A DNA stretch of 64,000 bases from NCBI RefSeq assembly GCF_964204865.1, contig NC_135258.1, forward strand, positions 11,957,001 through 12,021,000, given 5' to 3'. The notes beneath the pieces are model-generated. The model saw nothing but the letters and a program-made list of their open reading frames with translations, was not told the origin of the DNA and did not search any database. The stretch's first letter is position 1. Each line of letters begins with the position of its first letter. The position numbers and the translations under genes are program-made. Of the stretch, positions 1 through 13,100 are shown piece by piece. This stretch comes from Styela clava (lineage: Eukaryota; Chordata; Ascidiacea; Stolidobranchia; Styelidae).

Positions 1-1340
1 TGGCCCAAAATAGGTAATGAATAATAGTCTCGTGAGTTGTACTTGGACAGGAGTTTTAGGCAAATAGCATGTTTCAATTAAAATATTATGTAATCGAAAC
101 TTCACAGGTATTGCAAAATACACATTGTTGCCTTTCTTTTATAATTTGCATAAGGTTTTAAGAACTCCTTATAGTTTCATTGAAAATGATTGCTTTTTCA
201 AGTAGAGAATGCTCATTTAATGTTATCAATTCTTATTTTCAAAAAAGTACCAAGACTCTAGTTAGGGGTTTTTAAACACATATGGGACCTCATTTTGCTA
301 AATATTGCTGCAAAGTTGACACTCAAAATCCATTTTATGCTTGATAGCACATCCAATATCACTGATGCCGTTAATGTTTAATCGATCTCTTCTCAAATGG
401 ATATTCTCAATCCGTTAATGATATTGAATCCAATTGATATTTTTCTTGAACAATGGCTCATATGTAATGCATTGAAGTTTGTAATGCTTCAACAATCCAA
501 ATTAGTCATGCTTACTTTGCTTGTTTGAGCATTGCTTGTTTGTCATATCAGTCATGTTAATTCTTTAATCCTATTGCTCTTTTGTTTTGGTATTTCCTGC
601 CTCTCTCTCTCTCTTAGCTGCTTCACTTGGTTAATGCAGTAATTTCTAATCATTCAGTCAATCTCATGTGCCAGTGCTGTTCTACAGCTGCATGCTCAAT
701 CTGAAGTTAATGGGAAACGCAATGTTTTTATTATTGTCTTAGGGATATAAATCCTATGGTGTACTTGTGTCTCTTTTCTGGATATATGGACTCTGTATGA
801 TTTCTACTAGATTGCAACCAATTGTTAATGATTATACCTGGGTTTTATATAATATTCAACATTTCAACACTGTATATTATTCTCACATTTATGTGTATTG
901 AAACATTTTTTATCTGCTATTGTTGGTCATATACACAAGTTGTTATTCAAAAAATTGATATTGGAATTGGAGAATTCTTTATCATTGCTCGATCATATCA
1001 TTTTTTATTTTAGTCGTCATTTATTTTTGGCACATCGGATATCGGATAACTTATAGGTAGGAATAGATAGGGCTTAGCTATTCATCAGTACTTTTTGTTG
1101 GCTTTGCAAATTCATGGTTGTACAAGTTTTCTGTAAATTTTCCAGTCAGCTTGTCCACATATATATACAAGGTATCATTCTTTAGCATAAAAGCAACATT
1201 ATATTGTATGAGATGCATATTGTTTGCGTTTTTTTTGTTCGTGTATAATAAATATCTCAGCATGGATTACCGTCTAACTTGTTATTGTTAAGGATAATTT
1301 CAGTTGTGTTTGCGCTAGATTCTCAACTCATATTGTGAAA
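1..1340. other. Upstream intergenic sequence, no gene seen
   Basis: AT-rich sequence with stop codons in all frames. The longest open stretches are about 60 codons and resemble no family I know. A short CT repeat lies near 601-614. I see no coding, RNA or mobile element that I can support here. Confidence 0.6.
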
Positions 1341-1353
1341 GAGTAGTCTAGCC

Positions 1354-1400
1354 CAGAGATTCCCAACCTTTTTTTAAGCGACCCAAATTTTGTAAAAAAC
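1354..1400. repeat. Possible truncated hAT terminal sequence
   Basis: The sequence CAGAGATTCCCAACC near 1354 resembles the CAG-G-TTCCCAACC termini of many hAT elements, and is close in style to the ends of the intact element at 7573-8031. I could not find a matching opposite end or a target duplication, so this may be a solo fragment or chance. Confidence 0.25.
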
Positions 1401-1617
1401 AAATTTCAAAAAACCTGGCAATCCAAGGATATGCACGATTACTAAACGGCATGTGGTGCTTTTCTTGTCGCAAAATTAAATTGCTAATTAAAAAAAAAAA
1501 TTGCACATAACATCTATTCCATTATTTCAACAATATTATTCGTTTGACGACAGCAATTTTTTCAAATCGTAGCCTGGCTCAACCAAAATAGATGTCTCAA
1601 GTTATTACACTGTGTAT

Positions 1618-1940
1618 GGTGGCCCATCGTTGTCACGCGTAAAATTGAAAATAAAAAACCGAAAATAAAGATATAGTTGTGAAAAAACATAAAAATATTT
1701 GAAAATAAAAAGAAAAAAAAATTAAAATTAGAAAAAAAAAAAAAATTAAAAATGAAAACGAAAAAAAAAAAAAAATTGAATAAAAAGTTGACAACGATGA
1801 CGACAAAAAATTAAAAAGAAAAATTGGATAAAAAGAAAATAAAAAGGTTGACAACGATGGTCCGCCTCGTGGCCCATCGTTGTCAGGTGTTTTTATTTTT
1901 AGAAAATTTGCTTCTGCTTGGGACCAACGTTGTCAGGCAT
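1618..1940. repeat. A-rich tract bracketed by GACAACGATGG motifs
   Basis: A purine-rich A/G tract (about 1640-1850) is punctuated by copies of a 15-base motif: GGCCCATCGTTGTCA near 1621 and 1871, its inverse near 1788 and 1848, and a variant near 1920. The direct and inverted copies suggest a small local repeat or foldback structure. The open frame on the minus strand here (Phe/Ser-rich) is a low-complexity artefact. Confidence 0.5.
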
Positions 1941-2679
1941 AATCCTACGCGCACAAATGTGTTCCCTGGGTTTCCAACTCACTACTGATTTTCTTGAGCA
2001 ATATTCAATATGAAAATGTTCTATAAATTCTCCATGCTACAAGTTCAACAAGAAGTAATATATTTATAATAATGATAAGAGAATATAGAATTAAATACGA
2101 AAATTCGGAAAATTTGTTTTTACGTGTAGAAGGTAATTTAATTGGAGAATGCTGCTTAACTACTCAGTTGTCTGAACACTCGCGATGCCGGTACCGTACC
2201 GTCTTACCAAATACCGGTAGTCGGTTATAGTCGCTTTGCGTCTGACCGTACCGGTAGCCATGCAATCACTCATGAAAGAATGGGAGATACGGATAGTCTC
2301 GTAGAATATAGACTACTGAAACACTCTTTGCGCCTGCCCCATACCGTACAGCCGTAACTTACCGATCCAGACAAATGATAAATCGCCCGTGCTCAACCAT
2401 TTATTCCAATCCATACTTCGAATCACTATGTTCTACTAGGATCGCAAAGGTACCGGGAGATATTTTAGTCTTGTCTATGGACCTTTCCCCGACCTTTGAC
2501 CCCCGGATAATTCTTTCTATACTTTACCATTGCAAAATTTTGGGGGCTATTTTAAGAGTGCTTTTGCGAGTTGGCGCCTGTAAAATGGGGTATGTGTTAC
2601 AAACCATCCTTATGATTCATCGCATACAACAATCTTTTTTTTTAAAGTACCGGTAAAGAATTTCAGGCTAGTCTATCAC

Positions 2680-2984
2680 GGCTATTTCTACACTAATTTT
2701 TATTACTGCAATCAAATTAAAACTCCTAGGAAGACAGAGTGATCATTGAATTATCTGATTTATATTTAAGTTTCCGAAACACAACTGAAAACTAACGAAT
2801 AGAGTTCAAAAACGCGAAAACGAGGTAATGTTTACAACCATACTTGAAAATCTGTCTGAGTGAGAAAAGTGTCTGAGCGGATGCGAAAAGGGGGCATTGT
2901 TACGTCACTTTTTGCATCTTGCTGATTGGCCAATGTCACGAAGTAAACAAGGAAAACGATGCTCGGGGAAAGGTCCATTGCAGC
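2680..2984 (+). repeat. Dispersed/tandem repeat family, unit 1
   Basis: This segment aligns by eye with 4787-5100 and with 44640-44900. Shared blocks include an AACTGAAAACTA-like stretch, ACGCGAAAACGAG, TTTACAACCAT, and GCTGATTGGCCAATG-like sequence near the end. It is separated from unit 2 only by the hAT insertion at 2985-4778, so the two units were adjacent in tandem before the transposon landed. Confidence 0.6.
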
Positions 2985-3165
2985 TAGGGTTGCCAACTAT
3001 AAAAAGTTTCAATAAAGGACATAGATTACCGTCATCATTTATTTTGTAACTTGCAGGAAAGAACAATATAAAACAATGAAATACAAATTATCTACAAGCT
3101 AAAAGGATATATTATATAATCTTCATGTGTTTTTCATGTTCATTTAACATTGACCCAATCAAGCT

Positions 3166-3639
3166 CTAATTTTGCAGTTGCATAAGTTTATAATTCTTAA
3201 AGTTATATTTGTTCTGACTCTTTGCTGACTTCAGCAATTGTAGGTCACGTTTTATTTTTTCCAAAAATTCCCAACACGTATCTTTCAAGTTGAAGTATAA
3301 TAAAAGCTCACTTTTCATTAGTTGTATGAAGCATCTGTTCCTTTCACTGCGCCATTTAAATGACATTACACTAAAAATGCGTTCACAATAAGCTGAGGTT
3401 TCGGGAATAGAGAGCACAAATAAAATTATTTTGAAAACATGAACACACTTAAGATTGCAATTTACCGCTTGTAATTTTGTATTCTGTGAACAGTTAGTGC
3501 TTTGAATCGTGCCAAAATTTGTTTGAATGAGTGCAACTTCATCAAATAGGTCATCCATATTCAAATTAAGTTTGTCTTTCAGCTTCAAATGCTCTACAAT
3601 TTTTACAAGTGTCTGAAATTCTGGAGAAAAATTATCCAA
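3166..3639 (-). pseudogene. hAT transposase remnant, C-terminal dimerisation region
   Basis: This 157-codon open segment on the minus strand contains the hAT C-terminal dimerisation signature. A hydrophobic LFVLSIPETSA stretch is followed by YCERIFSVM and then a W..ERNR segment, which matches the conserved ERxFS and KNR positions of the family. The first Met is not a real start: it is the 3' fragment of a much longer transposase whose upstream part has decayed. It sits wholly inside the element with 8-bp target duplications. No host function is implied, and the copy looks dead. Confidence 0.85.
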
Positions 3640-4307
3640 AAGAGATAATTTTCCAAATGTTGAATTACTATCAAAGTCAAATCATTTTTCTAAATACGTT
3701 ATTGCAGAGTTGAGAAATAATCAAAAACCTTCAGTTGCCTCTTGAGTTTCAGCAGCACTCACATTTGCAAGAAGTTGGTGAACATCATACCCAAAAATAT
3801 TAATTATCAGATGGAGATTTTAACCTATTTCTTAATTTAGTAAGAACAATGAAAACATACGCTGTTGAAGTTTCATTTTTTCCAGTTCTTAAACAGCTAA
3901 TTTAAATATCTCCATTACATGTTGTGAGAATATTAAATACATTTCAATAAGCTGAAGAACTTCTGACTCCTTTTCAATCATAAGAAGTTTAAGTAATTAT
4001 CTGGAACATTCAGCTGGTCTGCTCAAGAAATAAAAACTCAAAGCTTTCCAAGAAAGTAAGGTTCTTTTGATGCATGAGAGCAGAGATAGCCACGTAGTAG
4101 GTAGCCTACATGATGCAGAATTTCATGAAATTCCGTCTCTTTTGTTTTCGTCTTTTTGCTGACATTGAGACATGACTGTAAATTTTCAAGACAATATTTT
4201 CAATGTCAGCATTTAAATTTTTCTAAAGCAAATTACAATGTATTGTGTACAATGTGTGCACTGCAGTTAGTCTTAATAATACCATCACTTAGGCTAGTGT
4301 GCGAACA

Positions 4308-4511
4308 TTAGTATAAAGAGAATGTTTTTCTCCAAAGTTTTTTTTTTTCTCCAAAGTTGCAATTTGCGTTATCTGCACTTAAACAAAAAACTCTTTTCCA
4401 AGCAAGTTGTAAATTGTTCATAGTGTTTTTCAAACAATTGAACATTCCATCCGCACTTTCATCTGCATTCTCGAAAAAATCAATAATATAGGTAACTGTG
4501 CCATGTTCCAA
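4308..4511 (-). pseudogene. hAT transposase remnant, catalytic-core fragment
   Basis: A 67-codon minus-strand open segment contains a run ending LSADNANCNFG. It resembles the D-N-N-NFGG stretch of the hAT catalytic core, in which an acidic catalytic residue lies. It is upstream of, and in the same orientation as, the dimerisation fragment at 3166-3639, consistent with pieces of one ancestral transposase separated by disabling mutations. Confidence 0.65.
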
Positions 4512-4786
4512 GCTAAAATAAATTTTTTTTTTGGCTATTTGAGCCGGACCAAAGCAAAATTAAAAAGAATAATTAAAAGCTTCAAATACATAAACGGAGG
4601 CGATTTAAGAACGGAACAATATCAAACACAGTACTATAACCAGTATATATTTACGCTATAACTATCGGGCAAAACGATGTTGGAAAAAATAAAGGACAAA
4701 TATCATCTTAAAAAGGACAAGGACAAAAATCTCAAATAAAGGATTGTCCTTTGAAATAAAGGACGGCTGGCAACCCTAATTGCAGC

Positions 4787-5260
4787 TTTTCCTGGACTAA
4801 TTTTTGAATATTACAACTGAACTAAAGCTCATCGGAAGATATAATGATAATTAAATTACTTCATTTACAACTAATTTTTGGAAACACCACTGAAAACTAG
4901 CAAATAACACGCAAAACCGCGAAAACGAGACAATGATTACAATCATGCTTGAATATTCGTCTTAGCCAACGACTAACATACCGGTCTTAGCAAACGAAAT
5001 GTCTGGGCAGTCGAAAAATTTACAATTGTTATGTCATCGCAGACTTTTTGCTGATTGGTCATTGTTAGGGAAATGAACGAGGCAATCGATTTCCGGGGAC
5101 GGAAATTCGCCTCGCGTCGACGCAAATCGTCTCCCTCGGGCGGTTACGTGAGGAGGCGCCAACTTGTGCGTCCAATTTTAGCTGAATCACGCAGCTTATT
5201 TCGGCAATGCTTTCCCGCAGACAGACGCGCCACGCGGCTTTAGCTTGTACTTGCAGTTGG
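4787..5260 (+). repeat. Dispersed/tandem repeat family, unit 2 with CpG-rich tail
   Basis: This is the second unit of the repeat described at 2680-2984, recognisable to about 5100. It continues into an unusually CpG-rich stretch (about 5085-5260) with GCGTCGACGC and similar words, standing out from the AT-rich surroundings. The open frames on both strands here lack any recognisable protein family. Confidence 0.5.
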
Positions 5261-5631
5261 CCAGAAAGTGATGGAATTCGTAGCTCTTCATCTTTGACAA
5301 TACCTACTGAAATATGATAAAAGTACATTCTGACATTTAGTTTTGCCGTTGGAAGTTTTTTATTGAACAAATTGCAGGTTGTGCTACGGCACTGTTGCGT
5401 TAAAAATAGTCTATCATTTTATTGATACCGTAACGATACCGGTGCTGACAGACTAGCGGCACTGTATTTCTGTATTTAGTACCGGTATACTGGTATACGT
5501 ATAGGTCTGTCTATTGACTACCGGTATCAGATCTAAGCAGGCTGTAAGTGCAAACTTTTTGCTTTCGATAATATTATCAGCCTTGCAATACTGCAATATG
5601 ACTTTAGTAGATTTGATGATTATTTTCATAC

Positions 5632-6395
5632 GGGTCTTACTACTTACTGAATACAGCGCGAAACACCGCAAAGAGCGCAAAACAGCGCGAAACAGCGCAA
5701 AAGAGCGCGAAACAGCGCAAAATAGCGCGAAACAGCGCAAAAGAGAGGAAAACAGCACGAAACAGAAGGAAACCAGCGCAAAACAGAGGGAAACAGCGCA
5801 AAACAGGAGACGCAGTCATTACCATCTCCTGCCACGAAAGAACCACGGCGCCTCTCGCCATGGTTTTATGGCGCTATTTCCGGCATATTTACAAGGTTTT
5901 GTACCGGATTATAGGTCATCATGCGAAATTTTATCTACCTTTTTGGTGCTCCAGAAGTATGTGCAGCAATATGTCGCACAACCTGAATCCGCTACACACA
6001 CACACGCATACTATTTTCAGGTTGTGCGCCATCTTGGTGCACATACTTCTGGAGGTCCCTTTTTACCTAACCCTAACCCTAAAGCCAACCATATCCATAT
6101 GGAAAATGTTCTAAATTATGGTACCCAAAATGTGTCACCAGCAGGGGCAGACCTGCCATTACAGCATTACTGGCTACATACGTTGGTTTGTGTTTTTAAT
6201 TTGCTGCCGTGGTACTCCAACTCAAAACAAGGTGCCCCGAACTCATTGCAAAATTTTTTTCTGCTTCACCCTGTTTCCCTCTGTTTTGCGCTCTTTCGCG
6301 CTGTTCCCGCACTGTTTTGCGCTGTTTCCCTCTGTTTTGCGCTGTTTTGCGCTCTTTGCGGTGTTTCGCGCTGTATTCAGTAAGTAGTAAGACCG
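5632..6395. mobile_element. Foldback (long inverted-repeat) element A, 9-bp TSD
   Basis: The left end begins GGGTCTTACTACTTACTGAA and the right end is its inverse, TTCAGTAAGTAGTAAGACC. A perfect 9-bp target duplication, TTTTCATAC, flanks it (5623-5631 and 6396-6404). Each arm is a minisatellite of roughly 10-11-base units (AGCGCGAAAC / AGCGCAAAAC on the left, inverted on the right). The centre holds a second palindrome (5951-5987 with 6016-6052) that is also found in element B at 43036-43898. A 9-bp duplication suits Mutator-like elements. Open frames of Phe/Ala/Leu-rich repeats on both strands are translations of the minisatellite, not genes. Confidence 0.9.
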
Positions 6396-6404
6396 TTTTC
6401 ATAC

Positions 6405-7199
6405 TGTACCTGTATGCAGGTATGTCACTGAAAATTGCTGCAGTAGTATAGGATATCTATTGAATGTGCTGTGAAATTATATGTTTTTCAGTTTTTACTG
6501 GTTTAAAGAAAACATTCGTATTTTCTCTGTAGAAGTTAGTTGCATTTTGAAACGACCCAAAAATAAAATATTGTTGTAGATATAAAACTCGTCAAAAGTT
6601 CTAACGCCACTTTCTGACTTCATAAAATCAAGTACCATTTGAGATATTTCCCAAATTCCTTTTATTTCTAAATAATCGGAACTGGACGTTGCTGCAATGA
6701 TCAGTATTGCAGGGGAAGAAGCGTAAAGTGGTGTTGTACGCTGGTCACTTTAAATCCTTTTGCAAATTTTCACTTTCTACTTCAGTCTATTACAAAGAAT
6801 AACTCCCAAGCAAGACTGCGTTAATCAGTTCGTTGAGCTTTGTTGAAGGTGGTGAAAGTGGTAAATGAGTAAATTATAAATCTTATGATTATGTAATATT
6901 GTATGTAAAATGTTACTGTTTTTTTTTTCATTATCATCTTACCAACTTCATTTCAGTTTACAGCAGTACATTAGGCCTAAGTTACATAATTCAATAAATA
7001 AGTCCATCAGGATTGATTTCAGATACAACTTCAAAATAATTCTATTGAGTACAGAATAATATGGATTTTTAATGAATGGCATTAACCTGGATTATTTATT
7101 TTTTCTGGATTTACCACTTTCACGATACCTGGCAGGACTTAGAATAATTGGTAGTTCGTAATAATCAAACTGCACAAGTGGGCATTTTGAGCCTGTTTC
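6405..7199. other. Presumed promoter/5' UTR region of mitoferrin
   Basis: No coding sequence is seen. Possible 3' splice sites (TTTCAG near 6956 and 7020) suggest that an untranslated first exon could lie upstream, but I cannot locate a transcription start. Confidence 0.3.
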
Positions 7200-10100
7200 A
7201 TGTCTGTATTAATTCCATCAGAACAAACTGACAATAAAACTATATTTCTTGATATGGACAATGACGAATACGATTCTTTACCAGAAGAATGGCCTGTCAG
7301 AACTCATATGCTTGCTGGGGCCGCTGCAGGAATTTTAGAACACGCCACCATGTACCCAATCGACTGTGTAAAGGTCTGGTATTTTCATACTCGAATTTGG
7401 ATATATATTTTATTCATCTTGGATATTTCTAAATCTTTATCATTGGCACAGCTGGATTGATCGTTGAAATAAGTATTTTATGTCCAGTTTGACATGCAAA
7501 ATGAATTTCATGCTGTAAAGGTTGTGATGTTCTGCAGCAGTTATCATACAGGATAAGTATTATAATCTAAAGCAGTGGTTTCCAAACTTTTCAGAGTTGG
7601 GACCCACTATTTATTACCACAGCTTATGTCGACCCATCTCGTGATTTTCTACAATGTAATTTTATTTTTGATGAATGAACACAAAAGACCTCTTCCAAAA
7701 AAAAGTACCGTAAATCTGAATCCTGTCTAAATTTCGGGGAAGCACGGTAAGAAGTGCGGTACAGTGTACAAACCTGCTATGCGTAAAAAAGCCACATGGT
7801 CATTCTTTGTGTAGCAAATTTTTGTTCCTTTGAGAAGATCGTAAAAAGGAAACTCTCACAGATTGGAATTTAATTTCTTTTGTTTTTTTGAAGATTTATG
7901 TATTCGAGTTGCCACCGATCCTAGCCACCGACCAGTATAATTAATCAAAGTTTTCTACAGCTTTTCACGACCGACCAAGATTCCTTTTGCGAACCACCAG
8001 TGGGTCGCGACCCATAGCTTGGGAACCGCTGATCTAAAGTGATATATTATTAAAAAATCAATCAATTTTTACTTAGTTACAAGGGTGTGGAGGCAGTACC
8101 GAAGTCGTATTTTCAAACCTCTCGGAATTAGGAGTCTGTGCTGAAGTAGAAATTTACAATTTTTAGAGTTGGGGGTCAGAATAGGAATTTTAGATTTGTA
8201 TTGGTGGTAATCGAAATAAAAACAAGGTAAAAATTTACAACGTAAGCTAAAAAAGTATTTAGTTGATCAATCATTTTCAAAATCCAATTAAAGAAGTCTT
8301 GCACCTGGCCACAGTTTCTCTGGTCAAAAATTTCGTTCGTTCAAATAAATTTTTCTGGATTTATTTCGAATGTCAGATTGGTAAGGTGTGTCTGTAATTT
8401 GAGTTTTTATGTAACTAAATTTAAATCAAAACAAATAATTCTAAAATAATTCATCAGTGTTAATGATAACCTATGTTAATCCACGATATGCTTTTTCATT
8501 GTGAATTATACAATCAAATGGGGGTAAACATAATGAGCTTGATTCAAATAGTTTTGAATTCTGAAACCAAGAAAGTGTTTTATATAATTTTGGCAATGAG
8601 CGTTATAAATGACAGAAAAAGTAAATTGAAGTATGGGTGGTGTTGTATGTCCCTCTTTGAGTTGCACTTGTCAACAAATATCTGGAGTGTATTGAACCGT
8701 AGCGAGTCAAGCGATACTTAGAAATGACTACAACGTCACTAGATAGGTGTTTTTCTTCCATTGTCATGTTGCAACTTTCAACCCATTATGAAATCTTTCT
8801 AATGCAGTGTCAAATTGTCTTTATATAATTGTTTTTCTATTCACTTCACAGTAAGGTTTGAGGTATGATGTTATTGACAATAATTTCAATTTGTATCTGA
8901 CTAAATGTTTGAATATATAAACTCAGAATCTCTTTTAATTAGTTTTGTCATCCTTTTAAACATAAATCATGTTTGTAGACTATAATATTCTCATATTGAG
9001 GTTGAAATGCGGTTACTGAATCGAGGATCGGTACTAGTTGTATTCTTAAGCAAATATTTGTATATTTAGTTTTAGAGCATCATTTCTACAGACCATGCCA
9101 CGAACTACCAAGTACTAACCCATAAAGCAAACAGAAATATTATGAAACCACTGCTGTGTCATGGCCATAAAGGGAATGAGAATGGTATTTAGGACAATTG
9201 TTTGAATTGGTCTTATGACTAGGTCGGCTAATAACTCAGTCTTACTAGAAATCAATCAACTGAAATGCACCCAAATAAGGTCTTTCCAACTCAATACATC
9301 TCAGCTGGAAAATCTGTCTTAACCAGGTATCTGTAACATGGGGAAAATTTGCCCCCTGGGTTAAATCTTCTTATTTTTAGGGGTAAGTAAATCCAAAGTA
9401 AAAACAATAAAAAATCAAATCTAAAGCTTGAATGCGTCTCCACCAGACATCGAACAGCTATTTGCCAATAAAAAAAGTCAGCCTTCACTTCAAATTAATA
9501 TAATGGAGTAATTTGTAAATTTATTTTCTCTTCAAATGAGCACCGTATTGAGTCTATAGGTGGTAAATCTAGTAACCAACATTTCTACGAGGGTGAAAAT
9601 TGCAAAAAAGATCAAGATCTGAACAATGTAGACAAGCACAAATTTAATTTAATGTAGTGGCTGAGTAGCAGTTCAGAAATTTATTACATAACTGAATTTA
9701 TTAAAAAGTTTACTTTTCAATTTCATTTGGATATCCCCAGATAGTAATAAAACTGTTTACTATTAATTCAGAGTACTTATCTGTTAATATTTAACTAACA
9801 GCATTCACTCTTGCTGCCCTATCATTTTATTACCCGTTGCAGAAATTACCAATGGTCGAAATATTTCTATTAAAATATGGGCCAAAACTCACAAAATATT
9901 TTAATATATTTCGTATGAGAAAAAATTAGAAAAAACACGAGACCTTCATATAAGTTATACGAAACATTAGTTAATTTGGTTAATTATTTAATCAATATAA
10001 TAAAATAATATACCTCTGATTAGTTTTTCTAAAAATCTATATTTTGACGATAAATTCTTCAACATTATGAACGTAAAAGCAAATAAATGCAATATTCGAC

Positions 10101-13100
10101 ATAAGCAGCTGTGTACTATAAATCATTATTTGCAAATCTAATCTCTCATTTCTATTCTATTTATGATTTATATTATTTGCTATTTTTCATGAAAATGCTT
10201 AATCAAGCATTGATAAATATACACATTGTTATACCACACGCATAATTTTGATTGTATTCAGCAAGAAAATTTAATGTCCATGCCTTGAGCAAAAACAGAA
10301 AACTAATATTATGTAATCTCAATCAGATAAAAACGAACCATATTATATGCTATCAAGCCCATTGAGAAATTATTTGAATAATGCAAGGCAATAAGTTACA
10401 GTAAATATATTTACTTTTATTAGAATATTTTTAATTATATATGTAAATTGAAGTTTTTAAGTTATTAATCTTATAGTATGATGTCATAAAGAAAATAAGG
10501 GGTCAATTAGGGTGGTCTGTTTTTGAGTTGAAAATTTTGCTTTTTGATACTGATGAGATCATTTTAAGTTTTTGACCAACTATTGTGTAATATCGTTTTG
10601 AAAACAAAATGGCATTGGCTGCAGAGGAAGTAAATTGCAGACACACTAGTTTGGATTATGTAACTCAATATTACATAATCTCGAAAGTACAGCACAATGA
10701 TATACCGGTATATGGTTAAAGGCATACATAATCGTGCTTAACAATTCTGCACTTTTTTTTTTAATTCACAAAAATACATCTGGGAATTTAAAAAAATTTT
10801 CTGATTCAAAATTTTTTAAGATGTATCCTACACATAGAACATGTTTGATAAAATGAAAGTCAGAAAGGATTGATTTTCCAACCCTAAGACATCTTTCACT
10901 TGATGTGTCAATTTGGAAAAGAGTGTTATACTGTGCAAACATAGTTCTTTTCTCAACAAGTTTGGATAATGTTATTCACTCAAATAGATTTCAAAATTCA
11001 ATGGTTTACTTCGATTAGTGTTGTTATCGCCTTTTAGTACTAGTATGAGGGATTCAATATCACCATGACGTTGCATTATTCAATACAATAGACGTGGTCT
11101 ATTTGAAACACATGCATCATTTACCCTTGTCTGAGACGAGTGATGTACATATGATGTCATGCTTGATGACGTTTCTGTTCGGTTTTTGCCGAAATCTGAT
11201 GAGCAAAACTAATTTGTATTGATTAAGGACGTTTAAAGACATTAAAACGTTAACAGTTTTGGAAGATTTAGTCAAAATATTATAATCATGCCCATGCTAT
11301 ACATATACTGGCAGAAACTACAATTCTAATTTCTAACTACTAAGCTGTGAATGCTTAATATTAGATGTTTATATATATTGAGCTATTATTTGTAAAATTA
11401 AAAAAATGCTGTAAATTCACCGTCATTTCATAGTAATTTGCAGGGTTTGTTGAATGTTGCATTTGGCTGAATTGGACTTGAAATAATATAATATGAAATT
11501 GTCAATCTTCGATTCATTCTTTATAGGGTTGGGTGAATAACTTGAATGTAAATAAATGAAACTGCCGGTACTTAAACTTTATATTCTACAAAATAGCATT
11601 AGGTATGATTTTCGAGACTTTTCTTATCACATGTCTTCACTGTATGGAATAATGGTTCACTTTTGAATTAGTCCTTTCAAATCAATAAACGATCCAATTC
11701 AAGTAATACTAAACCAACGAAAATGGTTTCGCTAAATCAGTACGAGTGTAAATTTTTGATATATTCCTCAAGTATGTAATCTTTACCTATATGTACTGTA
11801 TGAGTGATTTTATTAGAAGGTAGACCCTGGCTGGTGATGCTCGTTCAACATTTCTGATTATTTATCGAATTGCTTTTGCTTGCAGACTCAGATGCAAAGT
11901 ATAGAGAAGGTCCGATACAACAGTGTTTATAATGCTCTTTCAACAATATATATGAAAGAGGGTTATCGGAGACTTTTAAGAGGAATGAGTGCAATGGTAT
12001 TCGGAGCTGGACCTGCTCATGCGATGTATTTTGCTTGTTATGAAAAAGTGAAACACCATACAACAATATATCTCAATGGGAAAAATAAAAAAAATTCAAG
12101 TTTGGCTAACGGTGAGTATTTTACAGTATAATTTTGCGGCTGTGTGGATTTCTATACTATATCGGACTTCTGCTTCTTATATTTTGAGTTTAGTCTTATC
12201 ATTTTAGTTTTTGATGTAAATGTTCAAATGGTAAAAATTAAATTAACAAATACGTGATGTTTTCGAAAAAATTGTATATTGTATAAATTACTATTGCCAT
12301 CATGTCGAAAACAAAAACGCTCTTTCCTGTACTGCAATATGATGCAATTGATAGAACAGTCATACACACACAGTGCAAAAGTTATAGTAAATTCGTATGT
12401 TTTAAAACCTGGAAGAATTCTACTCTAATTTCTTTCCGCCATTAACTTTTCAACATATTCAGCATTTTTGATAGCTACCGAATTATTAGGAATCTATTTT
12501 TACCGATACTGGTGTACTGATAATAGTTATTATCTGAAACCGGAATTATGGTATGTGTGAAACTGTAGCTGGCATGTTGTTGATAGTTGCTTAGACTAGG
12601 TTTCCCGACAGTGTGTAGACATTATCTTTAATTGTGATATATTTTTAGGTTTGGCTGGTGCTTCTGCAACGATATTTCACGATATAGTTATGAACCCGGC
12701 TGAAGGTATGCTTAAAAATTGTGTTTGTGTTCATGACCTTCACATTGAAGTATTATAATATAAATTTGCTATTTCTATTAAGATTTATCGTTCTGCATGT
12801 CTAATATAAACTTTTTTATTTTTCAGTAATCAAGCAAAGAATGCAAATGTATAAATCAAAACACAAAACTCCTATTCAATGTATTAGTGCTACCTTGAGG
12901 ACAGAGGGAATCCGTGCATTTTATCGTTCGTTTCCAACTCAATTACTAATGAACATACCCTTTCAAACCGTCCATTTTGTCGTGTACGAGTACACTCAGG
13001 AGATGATAAATACGGACAGAACTTATAACCCAATATCTCATGTTTTGAGCGGAGCTGCAGCAGGAGCATGTGCAGCTTTTGTAACAAATCCATTAGACGT

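Larger units (their letters stand above)
2985..4778 (-). mobile_element. Decayed hAT-superfamily DNA transposon
   Basis: The element starts TAGGGTTGCCA and ends with the inverse TGGCAACCCTA. It is flanked by a perfect 8-bp target duplication, ATTGCAGC (2977-2984 and 4779-4786), as expected for hAT transposition. AAAGGACA-like motifs are repeated inside both ends. On the minus strand it carries two remnants of a hAT transposase (3166-3639 and 4308-4511). The coding region is otherwise broken by stops and frameshifts, so the copy is almost certainly inactive. It inserted at the junction of two tandem repeat units. Confidence 0.9.

Noticed and set aside
1633-1854. Phe/Ser-rich 73-codon frame on the minus strand
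   Set aside because: It is the complement of an A-rich low-complexity tract.
5640-5861. Long overlapping open frames on both strands (Phe/Ala/Leu/Arg-rich), also at 6118-6402
   Set aside because: They are translations of the foldback minisatellite arms. Open frames in several registers are expected from a short repeat without stops.
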